64,000 nucleotides of DNA from positions 30,040,811-30,104,810 of the forward strand of contig NC_045128.1 of NCBI RefSeq assembly GCF_007655135.1, given 5' to 3'. The notes under the pieces were generated by a model. It searched no databases. It was not told the DNA's origin and worked only from the letters and a program-made list of their open reading frames with translations. The DNA is from Punica granatum. Taxonomy: Eukaryota; Streptophyta; Magnoliopsida; Myrtales; Lythraceae. This document shows positions 1 through 12,856 of the stretch, in pieces. The position numbers and the translations under genes were made by a program. The first letter of the stretch is position 1, and the number at the start of each line of letters is the position of its first letter.

Positions 1-1910
1 GAAGCAGTCAGCATGCTTACGAGTGGAACAGAAATGTTGTCATCAATCACCTCAGTAATCGGGAGGGACTCCACCACTGTTGCCACTAAGGAGATCAAAG
101 CAACTTTCTGTATTGTCCCAATCCAATCCAGTTGAAAGTATCCAAGAGCTGAAAAATATTGGAGCATCCTACATGTTTGAAATAAATAACCAAGTCAGTT
201 TTGAGCAAGAGGGTTTCCACTAGACTTCAGAGAATAGAGAGAGAAGAGAGAGATTCACCCGATTGAAACTAAGAAACCGAATGCGAACATTGAAATGCTC
301 CCTGCCCAGCTCTTTCGTTGATTATATGGAAGCTTTTGCGAGCCAAAACTTCTCCCAATTATGTCAGCGATTCCTGCAAGATCGGATTTTCAAACAGATA
401 GGCCACTAAGGAGGATTGATAGCGATGAAATATACGAGGCAGAAGTCTTACCATCTCCCCCGCACATCATGGCCACTGAGATTACTCCAGTGGGAGACTC
501 CCGCCAGAAGACGACAGCACACAAGATCAACATCAGAACATAGTATAACGGACCCCTTAACAATTCCCTGTAAGAATCAATTCATGAATCTGAACAGACT
601 CGATTTCCTATAATTTTAGAGCACAAAAGAGTCAGAACAAGTGGGAAGGAACTTTTACCCCGGATTTCCTTCGCGTGTAACAGATTTCACGAGTCCTTCA
701 TCAGTAACCAAGGAGAAGCCATTGATGACAAGCCTTAAGCAATTCACTAGCGGAACCAAGGAAGCAAAGTAGCGAGCCTCCACCGAGTTGCTATTCTAGA
801 TTTCAGAATTGCCAGTTGAATTCTGGCTAAACCATAACATAATATTTGTCATGACTTCAATTGAGCTGAAAAAGTACCTGAAAATTGGCCATGAAGCCAT
901 GAAGAGCAGCCCGGACAAGATATGAACCAACTTTCTGCTTAAACTCTGGTCATATTCAAAGGGGATCATGCAAGTTAGATGAGTGAGACGGAAAGCTCTT
1001 TAAGGTAAGGTCTGCAACAAAACGAAATTAGAGAGATATTCTTGCGGCTTCCACAGAACATTCATCTCTGATCTATTTAGGTACATTACTAGTTCAATGC
1101 CATCAGCACCGAACACACAGAAGAAGCTCTCCGGTAATCAAGTCCCCCAAACTCAGAAGGGAAAGAACTAAGCATCATCCCATGGGGCAACTAGTACCAT
1201 TCCCGGCGTCCAACTCTACCAGGGGTTGAATACTTCAGTTCTGAACAGAGATTCATTCAAAGCATGTCGAGCTTTCCGATCATTCATATTGACATTATTT
1301 TTGCCGTTCTTCCTTTGCTTTTTCTGCTTCAAGACATGAACAAATCCTCTCACAAACACATGATCAAATCACACCAAGGCAACTAGGCAACTATAGATCG
1401 GAGCTACGATTCATTGAAACCTTATCCGATTAGAGAGAGGTGACAAAAATAGCAAATGCAAAGGCACTACGAGGCTTTCTGGCATTACTCCTTCAAATGG
1501 GATACTCATCGGACATCTTAACAGAATCATGAGCTATAGATGAATTCATAATGCAGTCTGAGAGAGCAAGACGGCGAAGAAGAGAGACAGACCTGTTGAA
1601 TGACGTTATTCTCAGTGAGAGTGTCGAATGTGAGGACCAGAGAGTAAGCGCCGGCGAGGACTGCAGCGGTGGCGCCTGCATCCTGCAGCAGATATCCGGC
1701 GGCGGAGCCGGAACCGAGTGCGCACGGGCGGAGCGAGCGGGGCAGTGTGGGAGCATGAGCCAAGGAGTGCAGCAGGGGAAGGGGGACAAGCCGAGGGAAG
1801 CAAGGAGGGCGGAGAGAGGTCAGCGGGCGGCTAAGACGGAGAGCGGAGGAGGAGGAAAACGGCGGCAGCGGCGGCGATGACGACGGCAACAGGAAGAGGG
1901 AGAGACTCAT
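1..1910 (-). CDS. VTE5: Phytol kinase, chloroplastic (VTE5-type), six exons in the window, 3' end cut by the left edge
   Basis: Phosphorylates phytol released from chlorophyll to phytyl phosphate for tocopherol synthesis; the family sits in plastid membranes. Exons read on the minus strand: 1910-1593, 945-878, 790-659, 567-452, 373-259, 168-1. All join in frame at GT-AG junctions and give about 305 residues. The N-terminus is Ser/Pro-rich, like a transit peptide. Then come the family blocks SRKLVHILSGLLF, EARYFASLVPLVN, KSVTREGNP, GPLYYVL, MMCGGDGIADIIGR, KLPYNQRKSWAGS and, in the last exon, VVESLPITEVIDDNISVPL. Several hydrophobic segments fit a polytopic membrane protein. Compared with the usual length of about 300, only the last few residues should lie left of the window. 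A farnesol kinase (FOLK) is the nearest alternative, but the WRESP and GGDGIADI context fits VTE5 better. Family assignment is very secure; the exact orthologue slightly less so. Confidence 0.9.
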
Positions 1911-2016
1911 GATGAAGATGAGTGGGTGGTGATGGGCTTCATCCCCAGTGATTGCCCTGGCCCTCGGCTCTACTCCGATAAATCGTGCTCAGATTTGAAT
2001 TGATGCGATGGGCTGC

Positions 2017-2023
2017 CTATATA
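2017..2023 (-). promoter_or_regulatory. Candidate TATA box of the phytol kinase gene
   Basis: On the minus strand the sequence reads TATATAG about 107 bases upstream of the ATG at 1910. Spacing suits a plant core promoter with a short 5' UTR. Inferred from motif and position only. Confidence 0.4.
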
Positions 2024-3398
2024 CGAGCTTTTGCCCATAAATAACTATTTCTCAGGATAAAATTATGTATTACCAAAATGATTGATTCGAGCGATTCTGT
2101 ACTTGTTCTTTTTAAATAAAGTTTCAGATTCGAGTCTTTTGAATGGATAAAATTTATGTTGAGAGAGCTTTACTCTTTTAATTGTCGACTTGGTTCGAAC
2201 TGGATTAGTCGGGATTCAATGGGCTTATGGATAACAAAGTACGCACCGAAAAAAATCTATTAGTTTGTTAATTATCCTTTTTAAATCCATTTGCTATCCA
2301 TAAAAACATATTTAAATTTTATGGATGAAATTACTAAAGATACTTTAAAACGGGTAAATTACATAAAAAGAATTCAAATTTTGCTTAAATTCTCAGCTTC
2401 AACTTAAATTTTACTTTTTTAAAAGAATTATCGTTTTTTATTTCGTCTTAGAAATATCATCTCGTCCAACTCCATTACGTTTTCCATCCATTTGCTTATG
2501 TAAACCTAACGAATATCAATATGGACTTGAAATTGCACGTGGCATTATTGGTCATGCGACTCCTCATAAAAAATTCAAAAAAAAATTAAATTAAAAAAAT
2601 CACAGAAAATAAATAAAAATGAAATTTTTTAAAAAATATGAAAATTTAATAAATTAAAAAATAAATAAATTTCTAAAAGAGTTCGAAAAAAGTTCAAAAA
2701 ATGAAAATTTTAGAATTAACGAAAAATTGAAAAAATTCAAAATATGGAAACAAATAAAAAATTAAATGAAATTTGAAAAGTACAAAAACCATCCATACAA
2801 TTTTTTGAATTGACAGAAAATTTGGCATAATTTCATCCGAAAACTAAAACCATTCATGAAACGTCGCAAATAGACAAGGTTAATCAAGAACTTCAACTCA
2901 GGCATATCACCATCGATGCAGTACATTCTGACAAAATTCAAATAATTTCCTACAATTTTGCTAGATTTCTTAGTTTAATCGGAAGCTTACCTCAGAAGCA
3001 ATTATTATAGAGCTCAAACTGCCAAAGATAAAATTGTAGTTTGAGAATTATTATTATTATTAACCTTTCTTTAAATTTGTTATTTTTCTATGTTTTCTAT
3101 AATTTTAAAATATTATTTTCTCCGAGCAGTCCTTTTGATCAGTCCTCCTGATGTTAGGACTACTTCTAAAACCATCATATCGTACCTAATCCCGAATCGG
3201 TATCATTTTTTTCTGACTTGTGGGCAAATCTACCTATAAATGCTGGACATGGCCCTGGTCCCAATTTAGATGGGCTTGGGGGTGAAATCTTGCTTGAGTC
3301 CAAATGTTGTATTGTATCTCGATAGTACATGAGTGATGCTTCTGAGTTAAGATTCCTTGACGTTGATACAATATACGAGATCCTTAATATAAATATAG

Positions 3399-3730
3399 CG
3401 TTTGGTAATGAAATTAAGTTTGATTTAATTTAATTTAATATGATTTTAGGAGATGAGATAAAGTAGTTGGGAAAAGTACATGAGAGAATTTGAAGAAGAT
3501 AAAAAAATGATTAATTGTATTATTAAATTGAGAAAAAATTATTGAAATTGAAGAAAAATTATTGAATAGTTGTGATAATTTAATATTAAAAATTAATTGT
3601 AATAATATATAAGAAAAAGTATGAGAAAGAATTTGAAAAAAAAAAGATAAAAAAGTAATGATTGTGTTGTTATACTGAAAAAAAAAAGTTAAATTAAATT
3701 AAATAAAATTTGATTTTGTTACCAAACATA
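3399..3730. mobile_element. AT-rich MITE-like element with inverted ends
   Basis: The left end reads GTTTGGTAATGAAATTAAG and the right end, reverse-complemented, reads TGTTTGGTAACAAAATC; both run into a TTTAATTTAATTTAA tract. That gives imperfect terminal inverted repeats of about 40 bases around an AT-rich non-coding core. The target duplication is not clear. No coding capacity. It resembles the elements at 3915-4143 and 32090-32272. Confidence 0.6.
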
Positions 3731-3914
3731 GGTGTATCTCACTTCAGCGTGGCATTAGTCCCGAAAGTATATCGCAAATAGAGACGTTAACTACTCCGAA
3801 AGAGATCCAAGAGAGTGCTATTCATTATACCAAAAGTTTAACCATAGATCTTCTGCTCACTCATGCGTTTCAGTAATTGTTTTTACAACATAATTCAACT
3901 ATAGTCAGATCTAG

Positions 3915-4143
3915 CTTTGTTTAGGATTAGAATTGAGTTAAACTCAACGAATTGGGTTGTAATAATTGTGTTGTTGAATTACGAGAAAAAATGTAAAAAG
4001 TAAGGAATAGTTGAGAGAATTTAGTATTAAAACTTAAATTGAATAGTTAAAAAAATTGAAAAAAAGGAAAAAAAGTAATAATTGTATTATTGAATTAAAA
4101 ATAAATGGAGTAAAGTTAAAAATAAATTCTAAAACCAAATAAA
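3915..4143. mobile_element. MITE-like element, same family as 32090-32272
   Basis: The ends are inverted and imperfect: TTGTTTAGGATTAGAATTGA on the left, and TTATTTGGTTTTAGAATTTA when the right end is reverse-complemented. The core shares a block of about 28 bases (TTTTAATACTAAATTCTCTC and onward, read on the minus strand) with the element at 32.1 kb. No ORF. Confidence 0.6.
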
Positions 4144-4189
4144 ACATTATTATTCATGTACAGGCCTCTAAGTTGAACTATTATGGAAG

Positions 4190-4850
4190 CTGATAAGGAT
4201 GGTGGGGAAATGACAATCGGAAGAGACACTCCAAACACGATCATGAACCACGGACACGATCACAAACCATGAGCACAATCACAAACCACGAACACGAACT
4301 GCGATCACGAACAATACTTGAACTTGGGGGATGCCGTAGGGCATCCAAGAGTAGATTTGTCCCCACACTCAGTTACTTCGGGTTCTGGCAAAGAACTCTC
4401 AGGATACAATGAGACTCACGTTTTTCTCAAAAAGCAAAACTTAGAAAAACTCTCGCTTTAACTCACTCAAATTTCTGAAATGTTTAGATTGATCAATAAT
4501 CACTTTTTTGTGCACCAAAGCGTCTATTTATTTGTATTCAATGAGCACAGAAGTAGAGAAAAGGCGTGTCTTCTCATTTGGGACGTATCCCATGGAGGAA
4601 CCTTGCACCATTTTTGGCCAAAATAACTGCTTGTACAAATAGTCAAACGCGCCTTGACTGAACGGACGGTCGACGGACGTTAACTGTACGGATGGTCGAC
4701 GAAAGTTGACCTTCTAGACGGCAAACACCCATTGACTATATGGATTTAAAAAAAAACCGAAATCTTATTTCCATCCACTTAGTACAAAGATTACACTAAG
4801 TAAATTACCGAAAATACAAACTCATTGAATTTGCAATGTAATTTCTCAAT
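4190..4850 (-). mobile_element. Probable 3' LTR of the Ty1/copia remnant
   Basis: Immediately upstream on the minus strand, at about 4862-4852, lies AGTGGGGGATTA, a good polypurine tract, so the 3' LTR should run from about 4850 downward. The lower boundary is not resolved. Positions 4233-4314 form an imperfect repeat of units like ACACGATCAC followed by AAACCA, about 21 bases each. The LTR call rests on position relative to the polypurine tract and the RNase H segment, since no second LTR is present to align. Confidence 0.45.
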
Positions 4851-5338
4851 AATCCCCCACTAGATTGCCAATTCCAAAAATTTGTAACTCATTTACGACT
4901 TTGCATATGGGGATAGTATCGTTAAATTTCAATTCTCCCTTAGTGCTAATCTCTCAAAACCTCAACAAGGTGCTTGGTGGCTAGACACTTAAACCTTCAC
5001 CCTTAAAATTGAATTCGAAAAAATCGCAAGCAAAGTCGCTTACTATACGAGTATGAGCATTCTTTTATTAGCACCGTTGTGATCATGTGCTCATCCTTTT
5101 TTGCAAACATGTACGAGAGAAAATCTTAAGAAACTCTTGTTCGAAGCGGCATCACTTCATGTCCGTATAGGTGGATTTCTCGACAACTAATGCCTATCCA
5201 TTAATAGCGATCAACTCATCCTCCTTAAACATAAACACTAAATCATATATCTTCGTGCACTTATAATTCAATAATTTTTTATTACCCCTTAAACCTCGAG
5301 ACTAAACTGTTGATTAGGCCGAGGTAGGGTTACCATTA

Positions 5339-6599
5339 TCAATGACTCAATTGATGAATAGGTTTAAGACCCATCTTAGAGACTGTTCTTTTAACTATGT
5401 CTGAAGATAATCCTTTTGTGGAAGGATTAGCTATATTGTCACTCGATTTCACATAGGTAACGGTTATTAGTCCGTCCCTAATCAATTGCCTTGTATACTC
5501 ATGTCTCAAACTTATATGTCTAGACTTTTTATTGTACACCATATTGTACGCACGAGACATGATAGACTTACTATCGCAATAAACAGAAATGACAATCATT
5601 GGTTATGGCCATAACTTTATAGCTAACAAGATATCTCTTAGACATCCTACTTCCTTGCCGACGGCCACCGAAGTTATAATTTTGGCTCCATCATAGAGTG
5701 TGAAATGCAAGTTTGCTTCTTGGAAGCCTAACTAATGGCTTTGCCTCCAATTGTAAAGACCCATCTCGATTTCAACTTATTATCACTTAGACTTATTATC
5801 CAACTTGCATATGAATATCCTTCAAGTATCCCGGGATAATCGCTATAGAATAATCCCAAATTTACGGTTTTTTTTAGATAACCGAAAACTTTACCTTGAT
5901 AATTTGCACACAACATTTGGTCTAGTGCAGTACATTGCATACATTAAACTCCCAATTGCACTAGCATACTCTCATTGTGCTAATGCCCTACCATTATTCT
6001 CGAATATATCAATGTTCGGGTCATAAGGAGTGTTGGAATCCTTAACGTTCAAATGCTTGAATTTCTCCAGCACCTTCTCGATCAATGAGATTGACCAAGG
6101 ACAAAACCGTTTTCATGTTTATGCACCTTAAACCCTAAAATTGTATTAACCTCGTTTAGATCTTTCATTTATAACTTCGAGGTTAGATACTCTTTGGTTT
6201 CACGAACACCTTCTAAGTTCGTGCCAAAGATCAACATATCGTCCACATATAGGCAAATAATGACTCCATATTTGTCTGTAAACTTGGAGTAAATGCACTT
6301 GTCTGCATTGATATGCGTAAATCCATTCGACAAGATCACTGAGTCGAATTTCTCGTTCCATTGTTTGGGTGCTTGTTTTAAGTTGTACAACAACTTGACT
6401 AATTTGCACACTTTCCTTTCATTTTCGAGCAGCACGAAGCCTTATGGTTGATCCATATAGATTTCTTCATCGAGTTCACCATTTAAGAAAGCCGCCTTCA
6501 CAACCATTTGATGCACGTGCAATTTATATATGGAAGCCAAAGCCATTAGAACTTGTCGATATATGGATATCATCCTAGCAAGCGGTGCATAGGTATCAA
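5339..6599 (-). pseudogene. Degenerate Ty1/copia polyprotein: reverse transcriptase and RNase H segments
   Basis: Read on the minus strand, 6599-6170 gives copia reverse transcriptase. It starts at DTYAPLARM, continues through KAAFLNGELDEEIYM and KLLYNLKQAPKQWNEKFD, and reaches the catalytic CLYVDDMLIFG. An in-frame stop interrupts it between YMDQP and GFVLL. Further downstream, 5599-5339 encodes the RNase H end, with CDSKSIMSRAYNMVYNKKSR, RHEYTRQLIRDG and SSDNIANPSTKGL. The segment between is frameshifted (5940-5728). The 5' side, with gag, protease and integrase, is missing: homology ends sharply at about 6599 against AT-rich DNA. This is a 5'-truncated, non-functional retrotransposon relic of the class that often lands between genes. 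Confidence 0.85.
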
Positions 6600-9290
6600 A
6601 TTTATTTCATTTTAGTTATTTTTTAATTTTTGTCTTATTTTATAAAATGTCCAATAATTTTTTCATTTTCTGAATTCTTTTGTATTTGCTTTTTTACATA
6701 TTTTTGCTTATTTATAAAAATTTCAAATTATATTTTTATTTTTATGATTTTTTTCGATTCTTTGTATTTTAATAAAAAAGCCATAATATTTTATTTATTT
6801 TATTTATTTTCAAATCTTTTTTAGTTTTTATTTTAATTTTTTTACATTTTCTAATTTGTATTTGATTTTAGTTAATTTTATTCTATTTTTCTAAATTTAT
6901 TATGTTTTTTCTATACATCTTTAAGAATTATTGACGTGGCGTCTGATGATTGGTCCACGTGTACTGATTGACGGCCAACTGGGATTGGTTCTAATAGTGT
7001 TATGCCCACGTCAATGACCGTTAACAGACAGTTACGGAATGAACCGAATCTATCAATTTTTTAAATGTTTATGATTGTATTTTTTCAAAGTCATACTTAC
7101 AGGATTTAAACTCAAAAATAGCAAATTTTTTTATGACCATTGCTATCTTTTTTTCGTGCTAAACGTGACTAGTGGTTGGCCACAAACTATACGGTGAACT
7201 CAACCAGCCAGGTCTCAAATACTAAACGTGGAACCTATCCGATATTAGCACTCGGTAGAATGGGAAGCAACTATTATTTCGTGTTATATATACACACATT
7301 TTGTTTTTTGCATCAATGGTAGGAAAATGCTTTTTTTTACTTCTTCAATTCTCTAAAGTAATCCTTTCTGGGGCCAATCCAAGTATATTATAGCCGTAGC
7401 AAGCCTTATTCAGCACCAAAAAAAAAAAAAACTGTAGCAAGCCTTACCTATTCTCGTTTTAAAAAAAAGTTAGTCTTACGACTTCTTGCATGTCAAAGTA
7501 GGATTCGAACTTGAGACCAAGTATATCCGAATAGATTTCCTTAACTGTCCTATCAATTTTTATGCTGCTCTAGGATCCACCCTTTTGGGTCTTGTAAATC
7601 TCCTAAGCCAACGACCAACGTCTATATCTTGTCTTTCACTCGCCTAGGGAGATGGATTGTTATTAGAATAAAATGAACTAATTATATATCATTTTTTTTA
7701 ATATCTAGAATATGTTCAGACTGTATTTTCAAAACTGGAGTGGATTTAGTATATAAAGGCTATCCCAATAGTTTGCTCGAAACCCGACTATTTGACAACC
7801 AGCACTCGTAGGAGTTTTTTTTTCCCTCAATAACGAGGGCTATTCAGACTTTGTCAAATTAATCCTTCAAATCCCGTACACCCCTGTAACACGCGGAAAG
7901 GGTAAATATGGCAAGTTATAATAGGTGACCTCAATGGAATTCGAACAAAAAATCATGTGAATACTTGCGCTCCTCTTTATCAGTAGGTTAATCCCTTGAG
8001 GTTTAACACTCATAGGAGTCAGATCGACTACATAAAAGTCGAGCAATTAAATTTGTGATAAACTAATGTTGTTGAATAATTATACCCAAGGAGCCACATC
8101 AACTTAAGGTAGAACATTAATACATTGATATGGCTTAAGTCCAGGTACCTTCGTTCCATCATTTTTTTTCCCCTATAATCATCGTCATCATCATATTAAT
8201 ACATGTGTTCCGATGATCGATTAGTTGTGTTAATGATTGACATATCGATTATCGTTCATAGTATAAATCGAAAGCAAACATCCCAGGAAAGGACTGCATT
8301 GACATTGATATTGGAAAATTTATTCATAAATATTTTTGGATTTGATTAATTAATTAATTATTGTTATTAATTTTTTGCTAGAGATTAATTATAATAAGGA
8401 CATAAGGACATTCGGGGCAACCATGAAAAACCAGAGGATGCCATTGCCTAGGCCAGCCAACAACAAAGCTCTTGTCTGCCCGTCGGAATAATCAACCGAA
8501 TATCCGTATCCCAGAGTGTTGACTTTGACTTCTCCGCACAAACTCCCTCCAGGGTCCCACCACCACGCTCATCTTAACCTTAAAATAAAATAATAAAAAC
8601 CACGCCACGGGAGAATTTGCATTTTGCACCCTGTATTTTTATTTTATAAATTTCGCGACTATAAGTTCTTACCATGTTAAAAGTGAACCCTGTAGTCTCG
8701 GACATGATTCCACTGCCGTCTCAAAAAATTGAAAAGCCTGTTTACATATCCAAAGGCAAGTGTCACAATACATGAATTATCCAATATTCATGTTATATAC
8801 TTTGTCGAAGATTGTAGAATCAACTTATGTTGTTGGCAAAATTATGATTCTTTTTTTGCAATGAACAAATGCATTTTGTTGTTATGTTGAAGTTAATGCA
8901 AAGTGAGTAACTGGTATCTGAATCTACATTTTTAATTACACGACAAAGATATCTCAAATGACAAAAGTTAGTTGTATATCGTCTTTTATCTGATCAAATT
9001 CCCTTTAATGTTATTCTTGGTTTATGAATCGATAAAACTATATATCTATATATCATGGCATACGTATATATTTGTTCAAATAACTGACTTTACCAATGGT
9101 TACGCTGTTACAGTACAAGGTGACTCAAACTTTAGGACACAAACATTCCTCATGTCAAACTTTAGGGCGCGCAGTGAAATTTCCTAATAATTCATTCCCG
9201 AATGTCAAATCACCTGGTGCCTAGCCTTCCCCACTTGGGCACAGGAGCTCCGATCGGCTGCTGCCGGTACCACCGTGCACCCGTCTTCGT
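6600..9290. other. Intergenic region upstream of PHF1
   Basis: Very T-rich from 6600 to 6920, then ordinary AT-rich DNA with several poly-A/T runs. Around 7470-7560 a short stretch reads, on the minus strand, like an RNA polymerase III B box (GTTCGAATCC), but no clear SINE or tRNA boundary could be set. No gene seen. Confidence 0.5.
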
Positions 9291-9293
9291 CCG

Positions 9294-9300
9294 TATAAAA
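9294..9300 (+). promoter_or_regulatory. TATA box of the PHF1 gene
   Basis: TATAAAA stands 118 bases before the ATG at 9418. The implied start site near 9325 gives a 5' UTR of about 90 bases. Motif plus position only. Confidence 0.55.
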
Positions 9301-9417
9301 TCGACTTCGTTTATATTTTAGCTTTCCAACTTCTCCAACAGCAAAGATCATTCTTTTGTCCGGGTCCATCAGGAAAGTCTTCTCCGATTGCTTTTCCGGT
9401 GGTTTCGCCGGCGTTGG

Positions 9418-12400
9418 ATGGAGGCTACGGTGGCGTTCGGGTCGTGGATCCGGCGACCCGAGAACGTTAATCTCGTTGTGCTCGGGAAGTTGAGGCGCGG
9501 CTCCTCTTCGCCGGCGGTCGTCGAGATCTTCTCCTTCGACCCTAAGACGACATCTCTATCCTCTTCCCCTCTGGTACCTCACTCCGCCCTCATCTATAAG
9601 CGGAATCGCTCGATTTTTCTTTGCATATATGGTTGATATATCCATAGGCGAAGCAGAATTTAACGCCTTGACTCGTCTGAGATCGTTGCGTTGGTTATGG
9701 AAGTTGACTCTTCCGATTGGCCAAATACGCTTCGTTGATGTCTTCCACTGGCTGAATAAAGTTATATAATCTACCAGAAAGGAATTGCACGGAGCGATGT
9801 CTTTCAATGGCGTTGGCCAAATATCTTTCCCCTGCTATATGTTATCCCTTGTCGTTAACCATGATTTTGAAATTTTCCATGAATCTCTTATGTTTGTCAG
9901 GTAAGTTATGTGCTTGATGAAAGTGATGGGGACCCCTCCGCCATAGCAGTGCACCCCAGCGGAGATGATTTTGTGTGCTCTACAAGCACCGGCAGCTGCA
10001 AGTGAGTGCTCTCCCATCCATTGTTAAGCATTACGTTCATTCTCTGTATGAGCTTCGAAAATACAGGACATGACCGACTCATGACGGCAGTTTTAAGTTA
10101 GACGATTTTTCAGTTTCTGGTCAACTTTTATATGGGCTTATATTGCTCGACCGTTATTCTTTCTCCACAGTATATGCATAGAAACCTTTAAATCAAACTG
10201 CAGTGGGATGAGACGGACTAAGCCGGTTGCGTACTTTTCTTACAGAACTTGTTTCTTTTCTCTCTCGATGTCGAGTTTTATGTCATATGCAACTGTTAGC
10301 TTTGCTGTGTAATGATTTTAAAAAAAAAAAAGATGTAATAATTTTCACGGTTTACAGAACTTTTATTTTCCCAAAATGACTCAAAGTTGCAAATCAATGC
10401 TTAAATGGGCTTTTATATCTGACTTTTACGTCCCGGGGAAATTTTTGATGAAATGGCCGTGATTGCTTGAACTATACAGAGGCTGAAAATTTTGCAGCAG
10501 GTTCCATTGACGCTGTGCAAATTGATGCTTTCTATGCCTTCCAGATTGTTTGAAGTGTATGGTCATGAAACAAAATTGAAGCTGTTGACCAAGAGATTAC
10601 CTCCTCTTAAAGATGTTGGTCTTCAAAAATGCCTCGCCTTCAGCCCAGATGGATCCAGATTTGCTGCCGGTGGATTGGTAAGCATAGCATCTTATATTGT
10701 GATTGATTATTTTAATCAGATTAAATGTGTTGCCCCGCATGCTTTTGTTCCAACTCTATATGAATTTTGTTATCTCTCATCTTTTCCACCACAGGATGGT
10801 CATCTAAGAATCTTGGAGTGGCCTAGTCTTCACGTCATATTGGATGAACCAAGAGCACACAAATCCTTCAGAGATATGGATTTCAGGTAGGATTTTGACC
10901 TTAAGGAATTTTAGGATATATAATATGACAATGAATGCTTCTGCAGCCCGACAGGATACATTTGAGCGATGCATGACATTTTAGCTTAACCGCTGGGTGC
11001 CTTACTATGGTCTCCAAAATGGGATAATATCATGTCCTTGGTTCAGATTTTCAGTGAAACACAGAGCTTTAAGTTTTGAGCGTCTTCTATCAGTAGTGAC
11101 CTGGAACTACTGAAACCTTTAAAGACTAGGATCTGTGTATTGCATTTACGTACGTTAATAGGCCTAAAAATATTTAGGTATCAAAGCACTTGAGTATTTG
11201 AGATTGAACTGAGAAAATCTTCTTTATGCTCTACTGTTCAATTACAGTCTGGACTCCGAGTATTTGGCTTCAACATCTACTGATGGTTCAGCAAGAATAT
11301 GGAGGGCAGAAGATGGCATCCCTTCAACTACCTTAACTCGCAAACCGGTATGATTTACTCTTTTAGCTGGTATTAGTACCTAGCTCTTTGTTCTTCTTTT
11401 TTTCCCCCTAATTTTTTGCTTCTTTCTTTATTTTTTATTTTAATTTTCCCGTGTTCCTTGGTTCAGGATGAAAGTATTGAATTGTGTCGATTCTCTAGGG
11501 ATGGGACAAAACCATTTTTATTTTGCACGGTTCAGAAAGGTCAGTTCATGCAATTGCAGTTTTCTTGTTGACTGAATGATTAGATTTTCTGTGATTATCA
11601 ACCTCAGGTTTCTTGCTTATTTTTCCTGGTATGAGTTTGTATTTTCTTATTGAGTTGGCACATGTTTAACTATGTAGGAGATAAAGCTGTGACTGCAGTT
11701 TGGGACATAAGTACGTGGAACAGAATCGGTTATAAGAGACTGCTCAGAAAGCCTGCTGCCATTATGTCCATCAGTTTGGACGGGAAATATCTTGGCTTGT
11801 AAGTGGTTCTCCTTCTGCACTGCTAGTCTACTTCTTAGAATATTATAATTAGTCTTGTTGAACATAAAAGAAACGGGGAATAGGAAAAATAGAAAGTGTC
11901 TGTCCTTGATAAGGCCTTTGGTACTGATTCCTTTGTCGAAACATCTAGGGGAAGCAAAGATGGTGATGTTTGTGTTGTGGAAGTTAAGAAAATGGAGATC
12001 AGCCATTGGAGCAGGAGGCTACATCTTGGCACCTCTATTACATCCCTCGAGTTCTGTCCCAGTGAGAGGTATGGCCCACTTCAGATAAAAGATATTATGC
12101 ACAATCAGATAACTGGTATTTTCAGTTTAGGGCTTGCTTAATGTGCTGGAATCGAAGAATTATGCAACTTCACTATATTATGATTTGTAGCATTTCATCC
12201 TTGTGCCGTTATATACCAAACAGGCCGTAGCTCCATTCTCGTATTGTTTGTTGTGCACATGGATGAATGATCATCAAAAGAGGATGAATGATCATACGTG
12301 ACTTTCCTTCAAAATGGTTGGTTGCTATTAGTTTCACCAAGTGCTAGGAGGTTTGGAGCGTCCAATGTTTGTGATTAACCAGTTTGAGGGCATCTTTTCT

Positions 12401-12856
12401 TTCCGGGTCCCAAAAGCTTGTGTATGTCTGCATGTATAGAATCATTTAGTTCTCAGTGATGGTGCAGGGTTGTGCTTACTTCTTCAAACCAGTGGGGCGC
12501 AATGGTGACTAAGCTAAATGTCCCTGCTGATTGGAAAGGTGAATAACTTCTTGATCTCAAAAGGATTTCTTTAGACTGAATTGTCCTGGGACTCGTGGCC
12601 CGCAAGGGCCCTAGCATATCCTGAGTTGATTCCCTTTCCTTGTGTGGCAGAGTGGCAAGTTTACCTAGTACTGGTGGGGCTGTTCTTGGCATCCTTGGTG
12701 GCGTTCTACATATTCTATGAAAACTCGGACTCGTTCTGGAACTTCCCTCTCGGGAGAGACCAGCCTGCGAGGCCGAAGATTGGGGCCATCCTGGGGGAGC
12801 CGCAGTCTTCCGACGATCAGAACATGTGGAGCGCTTTCGGTCCCTTGGATATGTGA
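9418..12856 (+). CDS. PHF1: SEC12-like WD-repeat membrane protein, phosphate transporter traffic facilitator 1
   Basis: A plant-specific ER protein related to SEC12 that helps PHT1 phosphate transporters leave the ER. Exons: 9418-9573, 9901-10001, 10545-10677, 10795-10886, 11248-11347, 11467-11539, 11678-11798, 11949-12068, 12468-12538, 12651-12856. The 1173 bases give 390 residues, close to the family length of about 390-400. Landmarks in order are GSWIRRPENVN near the N-terminus, SDGDPSAIAVHPSGD, WD-type blades (CLAFSPDGSRFAAGG, DSEYLASTSTDGSARIW, LHLGTSITSLEFCPSER) and one C-terminal membrane helix at about residues 325-345, followed by NSDSFW. The start is the first ATG of the open frame. 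This matches PHF1 far better than bona fide SEC12 or STL2P. In Arabidopsis, as I recall, PHF1 also sits next to SEX4. Confidence 0.93.

Larger units (their letters stand above)
2024..4180. other. Intergenic AT-rich region between VTE5 and the copia remnant
   Basis: No open frame resembling a gene was seen on either strand. The stretch 2560-2830 is extremely A-rich. Two MITE-like elements (3399-3730 and 3915-4143) occupy the right half and are listed separately. Confidence 0.6.

Noticed and set aside
1551..1880. 109-codon plus-strand frame
   Set aside because: It is antisense to exon 1 of the phytol kinase and reads the complement of its Ser/Pro-rich transit peptide.
7470..7560. Minus-strand B-box-like GTTCGAATCC, possible SINE or tRNA
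   Set aside because: No cloverleaf, no clear A box at the right distance and no target duplication.
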